Below are positions 36,893 to 45,411 of a stretch of 64,000 nucleotides of DNA, one piece after another (the stretch's first letter is position 1; each line of letters begins with the position of its first letter). The DNA lies in assembly GCA_020444475.1 (NCBI GenBank), contig JAHLKV010000006.1, positions 1 to 64,000 of the forward strand, written 5' to 3'. The translations under genes and the position numbers were made by a program. The stretch comes from a bacterium. GTDB lineage: Bacteria > Zixibacteria > MSB-5A5 > GN15 > FEB-12. The notes under the pieces are model-generated. The model worked only from the letters and a program-made list of their open reading frames with translations, did not search any database and was not told the origin of the DNA.

Positions 36893-38095
36893 CTACTGCT
36901 CGACTATCGGCAGATCCTTGTCGAGCTGTTTGTCATGGCGGTAGCCGAGGGCATAGTCGGCCTGCATGATCGTGTGGATCTCGCGGGTGCCTTCGTAGAT
37001 CGAGGCGCCTTTCGCGTTGCGATAGAATCGCTCCACCGGGTATTCATCGGAGAAGCCGTACGCGCCAAACACCTGGACCGCATCGGCGGCCGCTTTCTCG
37101 GCCTCGCGACAGGCGATCCACTTGGCGAGCGAAGTCGCTTTGGTCGAGCGTTTGCCCTGGTTTTTGAGCCAGCCGGCTTTCATCCAGAGGTAGGTGCTGT
37201 ACTCATAGCCGGCTTCCATGTTGGCGATCATCTGCTTGACGAGCTGGTGCTCGGCGATTTCGGAGCCAAACGTCTTGCGCTGGTGGGCATAGCCAACCGA
37301 AGCGTCGCGGCAGGCGCGGATCAGACCGCACGAGCCGGCGGCCACCGTGTAACGCCCCTGGTCGAGGCAGAACATGGCGATCTTGAACCCGGAGCCTTCC
37401 TTATCGACCAGGTTGGCGGCCGGGACTCGGACATCCTGCATGGCGTACGAGCCGGTGTCGCCGGAGCGGACACCAAGTTTGCCTTCGATCTTGCTCGAAG
37501 TCAGCCCGTCCATGCCGCGCTCAAGAATAAATGCCGAGAGGCCGGAGTGGTCGCGATTTTTCTTCTTTTCGAGATCGGTCCAGGCGAAGGTCAGGAAGAA
37601 ATCGGCGGCGGTGGCCAGCGAGATCCACATCTTCTCGCCGTTGAGGATATAGTGGTCGCCGTCTTTAACGGCGGTGGTCTGGAGACCGACCACATCGGAG
37701 CCGGCGCCCGGCTCGGTCAGGCCAAAACAGCCGATCTTGTCGCCTTTGGCGGCCGGGGTGAGGTACTTCTGCTTTTGCTCTTCACTGGCCCAGGTCAGGA
37801 CCGGCAGGCAGTAGAGGCCGATATGCACCGAGAGAATGACCCGCGCCGCGGTGTCGGCATACTCCATCTCTTCGGAGGCCAGCCCGAGCGAGATATAGTC
37901 CATGCCGAGGCCGCCGTACTGCTCCGGGATGCAGAAGCCGAGCAAGTTCGCCGCCGCCATCGCAGGGAGGAGGTCGGGGTTGATTTTGTTGGCGCGGTCG
38001 AATTCGCGGATCGAGGGGGTAATGACTTTGGAAGCGACATTCCGGGCCATATCCCGGACGGCAAGGTGGTTGTCGGTGAGCGAGAAATCTATCAT
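36893..38095 (-). CDS. Acyl-CoA dehydrogenase
   Basis: 400 residues. Flavoprotein oxidising an acyl-CoA to trans-2-enoyl-CoA. FGLTEPGAGSDVVGLQT and LNGEKMWISLATAADFF are the FAD-binding signatures, and the C-terminal IYEGTREIHTIMQADYALG holds the catalytic Glu position of short/medium-chain enzymes. Passes electrons to ETF (etfB at 24634); the product would feed the crotonase and hydroxyacyl-CoA dehydrogenase at 43126-44803. Own promoter at 38133-38161. Confidence 0.93.
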   Translation of the reverse strand: MIDFSLTDNHLAVRDMARNVASKVITPSIREFDRANKINPDLLPAMAAANLLGFCIPEQYGGLGMDYISLGLASEEMEYADTAARVILSVHIGLYCLPVLTWASEEQKQKYLTPAAKGDKIGCFGLTEPGAGSDVVGLQTTAVKDGDHYILNGEKMWISLATAADFFLTFAWTDLEKKKNRDHSGLSAFILERGMDGLTSSKIEGKLGVRSGDTGSYAMQDVRVPAANLVDKEGSGFKIAMFCLDQGRYTVAAGSCGLIRACRDASVGYAHQRKTFGSEIAEHQLVKQMIANMEAGYEYSTYLWMKAGWLKNQGKRSTKATSLAKWIACREAEKAAADAVQVFGAYGFSDEYPVERFYRNAKGASIYEGTREIHTIMQADYALGYRHDKQLDKDLPIVEQ

Positions 38096-38132
38096 GTCGG
38101 CCTTTCTGTGCGGGTTGTGCTGATTTGCCCGG

Positions 38133-38161
38133 TATATACCGATCCGGGGTTACAAAGTCAA
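38133..38161 (-). promoter_or_regulatory. Acyl-CoA dehydrogenase promoter
   Basis: Minus strand TTGACT (plus 38156-38161), 17 bases, TATATA (plus 38133-38138). The TATATA is itself in a GGTATATACC palindrome. Leader about 30 bases with AGAAAGG. Confidence 0.8.
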
Positions 38162-38341
38162 CCGGAGTCGGTGGAAATCGGTTCCCGTAGGTCCATGATG
38201 AAGCCATTGTCTATCATACGGATAGGGGATTTTCGCGGGATCGGTCGAAAAATCCGGCTCAATGGGAACCGTCCTCGAGCCGATACGGTTACAGTGGGTA
38301 GAACGGACAGAAAATATATCAAATAGGTCCACGAAAAAAAC

Positions 38342-38433
38342 TTGACAGAATCATAAAAGTTTTCTACTATAGGCCCTGACCATACACCCTCCCAGCAAAA
38401 GTGCCGTCAGATTCATCTGGCGGCTCTTTTTTT
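38342..38433 (+). ncRNA. Candidate small RNA with consensus promoter
   Basis: TTGACA (38342-38347), 17 bases, TACTAT (38365-38370): one of the best promoters in the window. The expected start is near 38377. Only 25 bases later a hairpin GCCGTCAGAT / ATCTGGCGGC (38403-38424) with seven T ends the RNA, which would be about 55 bases long. There is no start codon with a ribosome-binding site. Alternatively the hairpin, which has AAAA on its left side, is a bidirectional terminator for the minus-strand exporter operon ending at 38563; that would not explain the promoter. Confidence 0.5.
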
Positions 38434-38562
38434 ATGCCCCTAACCTTCTGTGGTGCAATCTCTCCATCGATTCCGTCGGTAAGAACTAACGTGGTAATAC
38501 TATGGCGGGCAGATGTTTGATATACCTTCGATACTATGCAACTCGATCTACGATAGCGAGTT

Positions 38563-39816
38563 TTACTCGTAACGAAGCGCCACGATCGGGTCGACTCGCG
38601 AGGCTCGCCAGGCAGGATAGACGCCGGCAACCAATCCGGTCCCGGCCGATACGGCCAATCCAATGGCAGTCCAAAGCGGGGAGAGGTAGTAGGCCCATTC
38701 CAGTGAGGTTGTCACGATCAGGCCCACTACCGCCCCGACTATGATTCCCACCACGCCCCCCACCGCGGTAAGTGTCGCGGCTTCCACCATGAACTGGAAG
38801 ATGATATTCGAACGGCGCGCGCCGACCGCTTTGCGCACGCCGATCTCCCGTGTCCGTTGTGTTACGGCCACGAGCATGATATTCATAACCCCTACCACAC
38901 CGACCAGCAGACCGACAATCGCCACCGCGATCGCGCCCAGCTTGACATTGGCGGTGATATCGCTGACCTGCTCTTTGAATTTGACCTGGGTCTCGATGGC
39001 GAAGTTGTTATCCTGTTCGGGTCGGAGTTGTCGGACGCGACGCACGGCGTTGACGACCTGATCGACCGCTTCGTTGAAGCTCTCCCGCGAAACGGCGCTG
39101 ACCATCAGGACAGCACGTTTGACGCCGGGATAGAGGCGGTCGAAGGTGGTCATGGGGATGTAGATGTAGTCGTTCTCGCTGATCTCGAAGAAGTCATCGA
39201 TTCTCTCCTGCACGCCGATTACCCGAAACTGGTAGCCGTTAATACGAATCTTCTTGTCGAGCGCCTCTTCGCGGGAGTTGAAGAGGGCATCGGCGACCTC
39301 GGGACCGATCACACAGACCATGGCGGCGCGGTCCATGTCGTTGTAATCGATAAAGCGTCCGTACTCGCAGTCGCGGTTGGAGACGATCGCCAGTTCGGGC
39401 CAGCAGCCCCGAAAATCATCGGGGTTGCGAATAGTCTTGTCTTCGTAGCGGGCGATGTTGTCGTAGGCCTTTTTCTCCGGCGAGACGGCTTTGACGAGGG
39501 GGCAGGACTCCTGAATCGCGTAGGCTTCGTCCATGGTGATATCTTTGCGACGGCGTTGCTCTTCGGTAAGCTCGTCGAAATCGGTGTCTTCGTCCCACTT
39601 GGCGATGTAGATGACGTTGGTGCCGATCTTCTCGATCGACGACATGAGGTAGGACTGGAAACCGTCCATGATAGTGTTAACGAGAATGACAGCGCCGACG
39701 CCGATGGTGACACCGAAGATGGTCATGATGGAGCGAAATTTGTTGGCGGTAATCGCCATCAGGGCGAGCCGAATGCCTTCGCGAAGCTGGGCCATGGAGC
39801 GTTTGAAGTTACTCAT
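38563..39816 (-). CDS. MacB/FtsX-type ABC permease
   Basis: 417 residues. N-terminal helix (IMTIFGVTIGVGAVILVNTI), a large periplasmic MacB-PCD domain, then three FtsX helices including GVVGVMNIMLVAVTQRTREIG and RKAVGARRSNI. No ATPase domain. Mechanotransmission type: moves substrates within the periplasm or to the outside using a separate ATPase. The first codons overlap the previous permease by 8 bases. Confidence 0.9.
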   Translation of the reverse strand: MSNFKRSMAQLREGIRLALMAITANKFRSIMTIFGVTIGVGAVILVNTIMDGFQSYLMSSIEKIGTNVIYIAKWDEDTDFDELTEEQRRRKDITMDEAYAIQESCPLVKAVSPEKKAYDNIARYEDKTIRNPDDFRGCWPELAIVSNRDCEYGRFIDYNDMDRAAMVCVIGPEVADALFNSREEALDKKIRINGYQFRVIGVQERIDDFFEISENDYIYIPMTTFDRLYPGVKRAVLMVSAVSRESFNEAVDQVVNAVRRVRQLRPEQDNNFAIETQVKFKEQVSDITANVKLGAIAVAIVGLLVGVVGVMNIMLVAVTQRTREIGVRKAVGARRSNIIFQFMVEAATLTAVGGVVGIIVGAVVGLIVTTSLEWAYYLSPLWTAIGLAVSAGTGLVAGVYPAWRASRVDPIVALRYE

Positions 39817-41038
39817 AGCTGAGCGCCTTTATGGGATCGAGCCGGGCCGCTTTGAGGGCCGGATAGATGCCGAAGAAAAGTCCGACGCCGGTTGAGATGC
39901 CGAAGCCCAGGATTATGCCCAGCGATGTCGGAGTGAGCGTGATGCCCATCAGGTCACGCAGAATAACCGAGCCGAGCTTGACGCCGAACACGATGCCGAG
40001 CACACCACCGATCAGTGAGAGGACCAGTGCCTCGTAGAGGAACTGGCTGAGGATGTGTCTTCGGGTGGCCCCGAGGGATTTGCGGATGCCGATTTCGCGG
40101 GTGCGTTCGGTGACGGAGATCATCATGATGTTCATGATGACGATACCGCCGACGACGATCGAGAGCAGCGGCAGGGAAATCAGCAGGACGCGGAAGGCGC
40201 GGGTGACATCGTTGACGAATGTGAGAATGGCTTCGGGCGTGACGATTTCAAAGTCGTCATCGTCTTCATAGTCGAGCCGTCGGGCGGATCGGAGGGCGAC
40301 CCGGACCTGGTCGATGGCGCGCTCGCGCGCCTCGGGAGTCTCCGCATTCATAAACAGGTTGACCGGATTACCTCGCTGGGGGTAGATCTTCTGGTGAGTC
40401 GAAAGCGGGATGGCGATGAAGTTATCGATGCCGCTGACCATGTCGCTATTCTCCAGTTTCTCAGCGACACCGATTACCATAAACTCCTCCCGGCCGACGC
40501 GGATGCGCTCTCCGACCGGGTCACCGACACCGTCAAACAGCTTCTCATAGATTTCGTGGCCGAGGAAGGCATAGCGCTGGCGGCGGTCGTCGTCTTCTTC
40601 GGTGAGATAGCGACCCATTGCGACATCGACATTCTGAATCTCCATGATGGCCGGGGTCTGGCCGTCGATTTCGACCCAGGCCATTTTGCGCGATCCGTAT
40701 TTGACGTCATCGGAGGCGTAGCCCTGGGCGCCGACGTTTTTGCAGTCGGGGCAGCTTTCCTCAATGATGTCGATCAAGCCGCGTGTGAGCGGCTTGCGAC
40801 GGCGGCGTTCGAGATATTGGGCCATGGTCATGTTGAAACCGAAGCGGGTAACCATGAAGGAGTTGGTGCCCAGGGTGTCAAAGACCTCTTCGATGTTTTT
40901 CTGCATACCTTCGACGGTGGAGACGATGGCGATGACCGAGGTCACACCAAGCACCATGCCGAGGATGGTGAGGCCGGAGCGGAGGCGGTTGGCCCAGAGG
41001 GCGGCCGCCGATTCCCTGAGAAGTGAGAAGAAGACCAT
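39809..41038 (-). CDS. MacB/FtsX-type ABC permease
   Basis: 409 residues, paralogue of the downstream gene: GLTILGMVLGVTSVIAIVSTV near the start, a PCD domain, then GGIVIMNIMMISVTERTREIG and KSLGATRRHILSQFLYEA. It again lacks an ATPase domain. The two permeases probably form a heterodimer. Encoded 22 bases after the adaptor gene. Confidence 0.9.
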   Translation of the reverse strand: MVFFSLLRESAAALWANRLRSGLTILGMVLGVTSVIAIVSTVEGMQKNIEEVFDTLGTNSFMVTRFGFNMTMAQYLERRRRKPLTRGLIDIIEESCPDCKNVGAQGYASDDVKYGSRKMAWVEIDGQTPAIMEIQNVDVAMGRYLTEEDDDRRQRYAFLGHEIYEKLFDGVGDPVGERIRVGREEFMVIGVAEKLENSDMVSGIDNFIAIPLSTHQKIYPQRGNPVNLFMNAETPEARERAIDQVRVALRSARRLDYEDDDDFEIVTPEAILTFVNDVTRAFRVLLISLPLLSIVVGGIVIMNIMMISVTERTREIGIRKSLGATRRHILSQFLYEALVLSLIGGVLGIVFGVKLGSVILRDLMGITLTPTSLGIILGFGISTGVGLFFGIYPALKAARLDPIKALSYE

Positions 41039-41060
41039 GGCGTGTCAGCTTCCGTGCCCG

Positions 41061-42377
41061 CTAGTCCAACTCGGCCATCTGGTCTTTGGAGCGCTGGTCA
41101 ATCTCGACCATGGTGGAGTCGGTCAGCTCGCGGAGTGTCTTAAACGATCCGGAGATAACGGTATCACCGGGGGAGACGCCGGAGAGGGCGACGATATTGC
41201 GCTCGTCGGCGATCCCGGTGGTGATTTCAACAAACCGGGCCTGTCCGTTTTCACACAGGAAGACGCCGGATTTCTTTATCTTCTTCGCCTTGCCGGACTT
41301 CCTGGCGGCCGAACCGTCTTCGTCGTCGGCGCCGGCGGAGGTAAGGGTGCCGTCGAGCTGTTCGTCGGTTTTCGTCTCGTCCTGTTCGTCGAATTCACGT
41401 GTGACGACGGCAGCGTAGGGGATCAACAGCGCGTCCTTGTCCGAAGCGACCTCGATATCGACTGTCGCCGACATGCCGGGACGAATGGAGGGGACGGTGT
41501 CGACGAAACGAACTTTGACGTAGAATGAAGTCATGTAGTTGTCGGTCCCCTGACCGGAGATTTTGGCGGAGTTGCCGATTTCCACCACGCGGCCGGCGAA
41601 GGCGGTATCGCGGAAGGCATCGACACGGATATCGGCGGTCTGGTCGAGCTTCACTTTTGCGATTTCGGTTTCGTCGACGTCGACTTCAACTTCGAACACC
41701 GACAGATCGGCGATCGTCATGAGGGTCTGTCCCTGCGTGAATGAAGTCTGGGCCTGGGCGATTTCACCGGCTTCCGCGCTGACATAGGTGACGACACCGT
41801 CCATGGGCGATAGTATTTTGGTCTTGGCGAGGTTGTCTTCAGCTTTGTCCAGTATGGCCTGACCGGTTTTCACCTGTGCCAGAACGGCGTCGTAGTTGGC
41901 GGTCGCGCTTTCGTAGGCGAAACGGGCGTCGGTGAAGGCGGTCTCGGAGGTTAGTTTCTGATCGAAGAGACGCTGCTGGCGCTCGAATTCGAGTTTGTCC
42001 TTGTCGCGCTGGGTGCGCGCGGCCTGAGCGCGGGCGGTGAGTTCATCGAGCGAGAAGCGCGACTGCTGGACGTCGGACTTGGCCTGCACGGTGTCAAGCA
42101 GGAGCAGCAGGTTACCGCGAGAGACGCGGTCGCCCTCGTTGGCAAAGACCTGAATGATCTCGGCGGAGACTTCGGCGACGATATCGACGCTGGTTTGGGG
42201 CTGGATGCGGCCCGAAGCAGTGACCATCTCGGAGATATCGTCGCGGTACGCGAGATCGGCCTGTACGAGAGTGAGGCCGTCGCTGGAGTCGCCGAGGTTG
42301 ACGACCACTGCGACAATGACTGCGATGACGATGAGTCCGCCTATGATCCGCTTTTTGGTGAATTTCTTACTGGCCAT
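41061..42377 (-). CDS. HlyD/MacA-type periplasmic adaptor
   Basis: 438 residues. One N-terminal membrane helix (IIGGLIVIAVIVAVVVNL), a lipoyl half (TASGRIQPQTSVDIVAEVSA), a long coiled-coil hairpin (residues about 100-175), the second lipoyl half (ILSPMDGVVTYVSAEAGEIA), then beta-barrel and membrane-proximal domains. An acidic-basic insert (DEQDETKTDEQLDG, KSGKAKKIKKSG) near residue 350 is unusual. ATG 42377 gives a proper N-terminus; upstream in-frame starts lack support. First gene of the exporter operon. Confidence 0.9.
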   Translation of the reverse strand: MASKKFTKKRIIGGLIVIAVIVAVVVNLGDSSDGLTLVQADLAYRDDISEMVTASGRIQPQTSVDIVAEVSAEIIQVFANEGDRVSRGNLLLLLDTVQAKSDVQQSRFSLDELTARAQAARTQRDKDKLEFERQQRLFDQKLTSETAFTDARFAYESATANYDAVLAQVKTGQAILDKAEDNLAKTKILSPMDGVVTYVSAEAGEIAQAQTSFTQGQTLMTIADLSVFEVEVDVDETEIAKVKLDQTADIRVDAFRDTAFAGRVVEIGNSAKISGQGTDNYMTSFYVKVRFVDTVPSIRPGMSATVDIEVASDKDALLIPYAAVVTREFDEQDETKTDEQLDGTLTSAGADDEDGSAARKSGKAKKIKKSGVFLCENGQARFVEITTGIADERNIVALSGVSPGDTVISGSFKTLRELTDSTMVEIDQRSKDQMAELD

Positions 42378-42553
42378 ATCCGATCCCCACAGTCTGAGAG
42401 TTGTGATCATTAACAACTTGTCGCACATCGGCATAAGGTCGGCCGAGTGCCTGCCGGCGGAGTCCGGAAGGTTGCCCGCCTGCTGTGTAGACCGGCCAGC
42501 CGGGGGTAATGTTGCAGGGTGAGGTGAAAGAATGCGGATTGAGTGCGAGTCGG

Positions 42554-42582
42554 TTGCTGTCTATTCGGGGATTGATTATATT
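42554..42582 (+). promoter_or_regulatory. Promoter of GNAT-hbd-crt genes
   Basis: TTGCTG (42554-42559), 17 bases, TATATT (42577-42582). Divergent to the exporter operon. AAAGGA precedes the GTG start. Confidence 0.6.
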
Positions 42583-42614
42583 CCGGGCCAATGTCATAAC
42601 AAAGGATCAACCCG

Positions 42615-43097
42615 GTGAGCGACCAGACCCGCGTCAAAGCGGATATTGTGAGATATACAGCGGAGTACGCCCGCACGGTCCATTCCTGGATCGATTCCGA
42701 GGAAACGGCCACCAATCTTGAAATCGACACTGATTACCCCCCCCTTGAAGAAGTGATTGAGGGCTGGCAGCAGGAGAACATGGTTTCGTACCTGTTGTTG
42801 TCGGGTAGCGGTCCGGTTGCCTATGCCGAGTTGTGGTATCGACCGGCTGAGCTGGCGATACAGGTCCGGCGGTTGCTGGTGGCGCCGAAGTACCGCGAGA
42901 ATGGATTCGGGTGCAAGATGCTGCTGTTGTTGTGTGAGATAGCCGGGCGGCGCAAAGAAGTCGCGAAAGTCTATCTGACCGTGAACTGGGACAATCGGAC
43001 GGCGCTGGGCTGCTATCTCAAAGCCGGCTTCACGGTGGCCGGTACGACGCATGACAAACCGGGGTTGTACCTGACCAGACTCGTTGAGAGAACATAA
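42615..43097 (+). CDS. GNAT family N-acetyltransferase
   Basis: 160 residues. Acetyl-CoA-binding core VRRLLVAPKYRENGFGCKML (motif A, though the second Gly is in an unusual GFGCKM form) and the C-terminal NWDNRTALGCYLKAGF. Acceptor unknown. GTG start with AAAGGA upstream. Twenty-eight bases before hbd on the same strand, so possibly co-transcribed. Confidence 0.85.
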   Translation: MSDQTRVKADIVRYTAEYARTVHSWIDSEETATNLEIDTDYPPLEEVIEGWQQENMVSYLLLSGSGPVAYAELWYRPAELAIQVRRLLVAPKYRENGFGCKMLLLLCEIAGRRKEVAKVYLTVNWDNRTALGCYLKAGFTVAGTTHDKPGLYLTRLVERT

Positions 43098-43125
43098 GAG
43101 CACACACGATATTTGGGAGCAAGAG

Positions 43126-43980
43126 ATGATCAAGAAAGTGGGTATCGTCGGATTCGGCCAGATGGGTTCCGGGATTGGGCAGGTTTCGGCCGCCGCGGGA
43201 TACGAGATTCTGGCTTGCGATGTGTCCGAGGATGCGGTGAAGCGGGGGTTGGGCTATATCACGAAGTCACTCGACAAGGCAATCGAGCGCGGCAAGGCCG
43301 ACCAGGCTTTGAAAGACAAGGTGCTCGGCAATATCTCCACGCATACCGATCTGAAGGCCCTCAAGGACTGTGATCTGATCTGCGAGGCGGTGGTCGAGAA
43401 TCTCGATGCCAAGCAGGATGTCTATCGGACACTTGATGGTATCTGTCCGGCCCAGACGATATTCGCCTCGAATACTTCGTCGCTGTCGATCTCCGATATG
43501 GCAGCCGTGACCAAACGTCCGGACCGCTTTGTCGGCCTGCACTTTTTCAACCCGGTCCCGATCATGAAGCTGTGCGAGGTGGTCCGGACGATTGACTCCT
43601 CGGATGCGACTTTCGACACCGCGTTTGCGTTCGCTGAGTCGGTCGGCAAGACGTGTGTGACGGCGAAAGACTCACCGGGATTCGTGGCCAATGTCCTGCT
43701 GGTGCCGTACCTGCTCGATGCCATTCGCCAGTACGAGCGCGGGTTGGCCTCGCGAGAAGATATCGACAACGCGATGATGCTCGGGTGCGGGCATCCGATG
43801 GGGCCGCTGACCCTGACCGATTTTATCGGGCTGGATACGATCCTGTATATCGCAGACATCATGTTCGACGAATTCAAAGACTCGCACTATGCCGCCCCGC
43901 CGCTGCTTCGCCGGATGGTCAACGCCGGTTATATGGGCAAAAAGGCCGGTCGCGGGTTTTACGATTACAGCAAGAAGTAA
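43126..43980 (+). CDS. hbd: 3-hydroxybutyryl-CoA dehydrogenase
   Basis: 284 residues. NAD-binding VGIVGFGQMGSGIGQVSA, then ICEAVVENLDAK, ASNTSSLSI, catalytic His in GLHFFNPVPIMKLCEVV, and the C-terminal HPMGPLTLTDFIGLD and GYMGKKAGRGFYDY. Interconverts 3-hydroxyacyl-CoA and 3-oxoacyl-CoA. GGGAG lies 10 bases before ATG 43126. Paired with the crotonase 37 bases downstream. Confidence 0.95.
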   Translation: MIKKVGIVGFGQMGSGIGQVSAAAGYEILACDVSEDAVKRGLGYITKSLDKAIERGKADQALKDKVLGNISTHTDLKALKDCDLICEAVVENLDAKQDVYRTLDGICPAQTIFASNTSSLSISDMAAVTKRPDRFVGLHFFNPVPIMKLCEVVRTIDSSDATFDTAFAFAESVGKTCVTAKDSPGFVANVLLVPYLLDAIRQYERGLASREDIDNAMMLGCGHPMGPLTLTDFIGLDTILYIADIMFDEFKDSHYAAPPLLRRMVNAGYMGKKAGRGFYDYSKK

Positions 43981-44017
43981 CGTTGGGAATCCATAGACAG
44001 GCAAAAGGACTCAGAGA

Positions 44018-44803
44018 ATGGCAGAGTACAAGAATATTCTCGTCGAGCGCAAAGACAAGGTGCTGGTGGTGACGGTCAACCGTCCGCGCGCCCTCAACGC
44101 GCTGAATATGGAAACGGTAGTGGAGATGCAGCAGATGCTGCACTATCACTGGAAGGATGACACGATCGGCTGTGTGGTGATCACCGGCTCGGGCGACAAG
44201 GCATTCGTAGCCGGGGCGGATATCAGCGAGATCGCCGATCTTGACGTGCGCAGCGGCGCCGATTTTTCGGCGCACGGTCTGTACCTGATGAAGACGATCC
44301 AGAATTTCCCGCGCCCGGTGATCGCGGCCATCAACGGTTTCGCCCTCGGTGGCGGCTGTGAGCTGGCTTTGGCCTGTGATATCCGGCTGGCGTCGGAGAA
44401 GGCCAAACTGGGACAGCCCGAGGTCAACCTTGGTATCATCCCCGGATTCGGCGGCACGCAGCGCCTGGCACGGCTGGTCGGTCGGGGGAAGGCGATGCAG
44501 TTGATACTGACCGGAGACATGATTAATGCGCAGGAGGCCTATCGGATCGGCCTGGTCGACGAATTGTACCCGCCGGAACAGCTGATGGACAAGGCGATGG
44601 AGATGGCCAATACGATCTGCACGCGCGGTCCGCTGGCGGTGTCGATGGCGAAGGAGTGTGTGAATCGCGGGCTCGATGTCAACCTGACCGCCGGTTGCGA
44701 TCTGGAGAAAGCCAATTTCGGCGCGGTGTGCGGCTCGGGCGACAAAAACGAAGGATGCGAGGCATTTCTGGAGAAACGTCCGCCGAAGTTTTCGGGACAT
44801 TGA
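44018..44803 (+). CDS. crt: Enoyl-CoA hydratase (crotonase)
   Basis: 261 residues. Oxyanion-hole segments FVAGADISEI and INGFALGGGCELALACD; catalytic Glu in LGQPEVNLGIIPGFGGTQRL (the second crotonase Glu is in the GGGCE segment). Hydrates enoyl-CoA to 3-hydroxyacyl-CoA, feeding Hbd. Eight bases after its stop lies a nested palindrome and then a perfect terminator. No thiolase is encoded nearby. Confidence 0.94.
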   Translation: MAEYKNILVERKDKVLVVTVNRPRALNALNMETVVEMQQMLHYHWKDDTIGCVVITGSGDKAFVAGADISEIADLDVRSGADFSAHGLYLMKTIQNFPRPVIAAINGFALGGGCELALACDIRLASEKAKLGQPEVNLGIIPGFGGTQRLARLVGRGKAMQLILTGDMINAQEAYRIGLVDELYPPEQLMDKAMEMANTICTRGPLAVSMAKECVNRGLDVNLTAGCDLEKANFGAVCGSGDKNEGCEAFLEKRPPKFSGH

Positions 44804-44811
44804 TGAGTGCC

Positions 44812-44846
44812 GTCGGATGAACCCGCCGTGGCGGGAAGCATCCGAC
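44812..44846. repeat. Nested palindrome, GTCGGAT type
   Basis: Outer GTCGGAT (44812-44818) / ATCCGAC (44840-44846), inner CCCGCC (44822-44827) / GGCGGG (44830-44835). Junctions 3 and 4 bases, loop 2. Same family as 50221-50260, in the opposite orientation. Confidence 0.85.
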
Positions 44847-44863
44847 AGAACATTTGAAGCATT

Positions 44864-44903
44864 AAAGTGCTGTCAGGCGAGTCGCCTGACAGCACTTTTC
44901 TTT
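44864..44903 (+). terminator. Perfect 15-base-pair terminator
   Basis: AGTGCTGTCAGGCGA (44866-44880), single G, TCGCCTGACAGCACT (44882-44896), flanked by A on the left and TTTTCTTT on the right. Ends the hbd-crt transcript. Confidence 0.93.
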
Positions 44904-44918
44904 GGCAGCCGGTCTCCT

Positions 44919-44946
44919 GGCGGGTTCGGGGACGGACCCGCCCTAC
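44919..44946 (-). repeat. CTAC-footed REP-like hairpin, GGCGGGT arm
   Basis: GGCGGGT (44919-44925) and ACCCGCC (44936-44942), then CTAC (44943-44946); read on the minus strand this is GTAG followed by a hairpin. Confidence 0.7.
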
Positions 44947-44960
44947 GAGCTGTCGGGTTG

Positions 44961-44990
44961 CGTGGTGCACGAGGACGTACGCCACGCACG
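44961..44990 (+). repeat. 30-base hairpin repeat, copy at 44961
   Basis: Stem CGTGGTGCAC (44961-44970) with GTACGCCACG (44977-44986) around a GAGGAC loop. Here the variable pair is T with G (wobble). Confidence 0.85.
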
Positions 44991-45230
44991 AGTTTGATCT
45001 GTAGCGCAGGTCCGGTCCCCCGAAGTATCGGTTGGCTCTCTCTGGGAGACGTGAACGGGGGCTATCCGGACTTCACCGACCTTGCGAGGACCTGCGTGGC
45101 GAAGTCTCGAGGCAAAATCTGCGATCAGGTCCTCGACAGGGCGGCATGGTTCATTCAGCAACAGGTTGTTCGTTGGACGTGATTCCATAACGCGCGGCAC
45201 GGGAAGGGACCTGATCTACAGAGGCCAATT

Positions 45231-45271
45231 GGCAGAACCGCTTCGACCTTCGGTCTCGGGTTCTGCCCTAC
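45231..45271 (-). repeat. CTAC-footed nested hairpin, GGCAGAACC arm
   Basis: GGCAGAACC (45231-45239) / GGTTCTGCC (45259-45267), inner GACC / GGTC around TTC, then CTAC (45268-45271). Combines the GTAG foot of the REP-like group with the nested form. Confidence 0.75.
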
Positions 45272-45411
45272 AATTGCTGCTACAGGTCATGCCGGGCTGC
45301 AAGCAGCCTCGGCCTACACGATTTACAATTCACTTGATCCCTTCCGCGTCCCGTCTCTATCTTGATTCATAGCCAATGTATTGTTCTTTGATGACGGGGA
45401 GGGATAGCTGC

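Larger units (their letters stand above)
38096..38562. other. Intergenic region with two promoters
   Basis: 467 bases, no gene. Left end: minus-strand promoter of the acyl-CoA dehydrogenase. Right part: a plus-strand promoter directly followed by a terminator hairpin (38342-38433), a candidate small RNA. Bases 38162-38330 and 38434-38562 show no clear structure. Confidence 0.7.
44804..45411. other. 608-base repeat-rich intergenic region
   Basis: No gene. Holds, in order: nested palindrome (44812-44846), terminator (44864-44903), CTAC-footed hairpin (44919-44946), 30-base repeat (44961-44990), a GTAGCGCAGGTCC motif without visible hairpin (45001-45013), a second CTAC-footed hairpin (45231-45271), and a possible promoter TTGATC (45334-45339), 18 bases, TATCTT (45358-45363) for the peptidase gene. 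Confidence 0.75.

Noticed and set aside
36878..38326. 482-codon plus-strand frame opposite the acyl-CoA dehydrogenase
   Set aside because: Antisense shadow of a well-supported gene; begins inside a repeat and has no recognisable domain.
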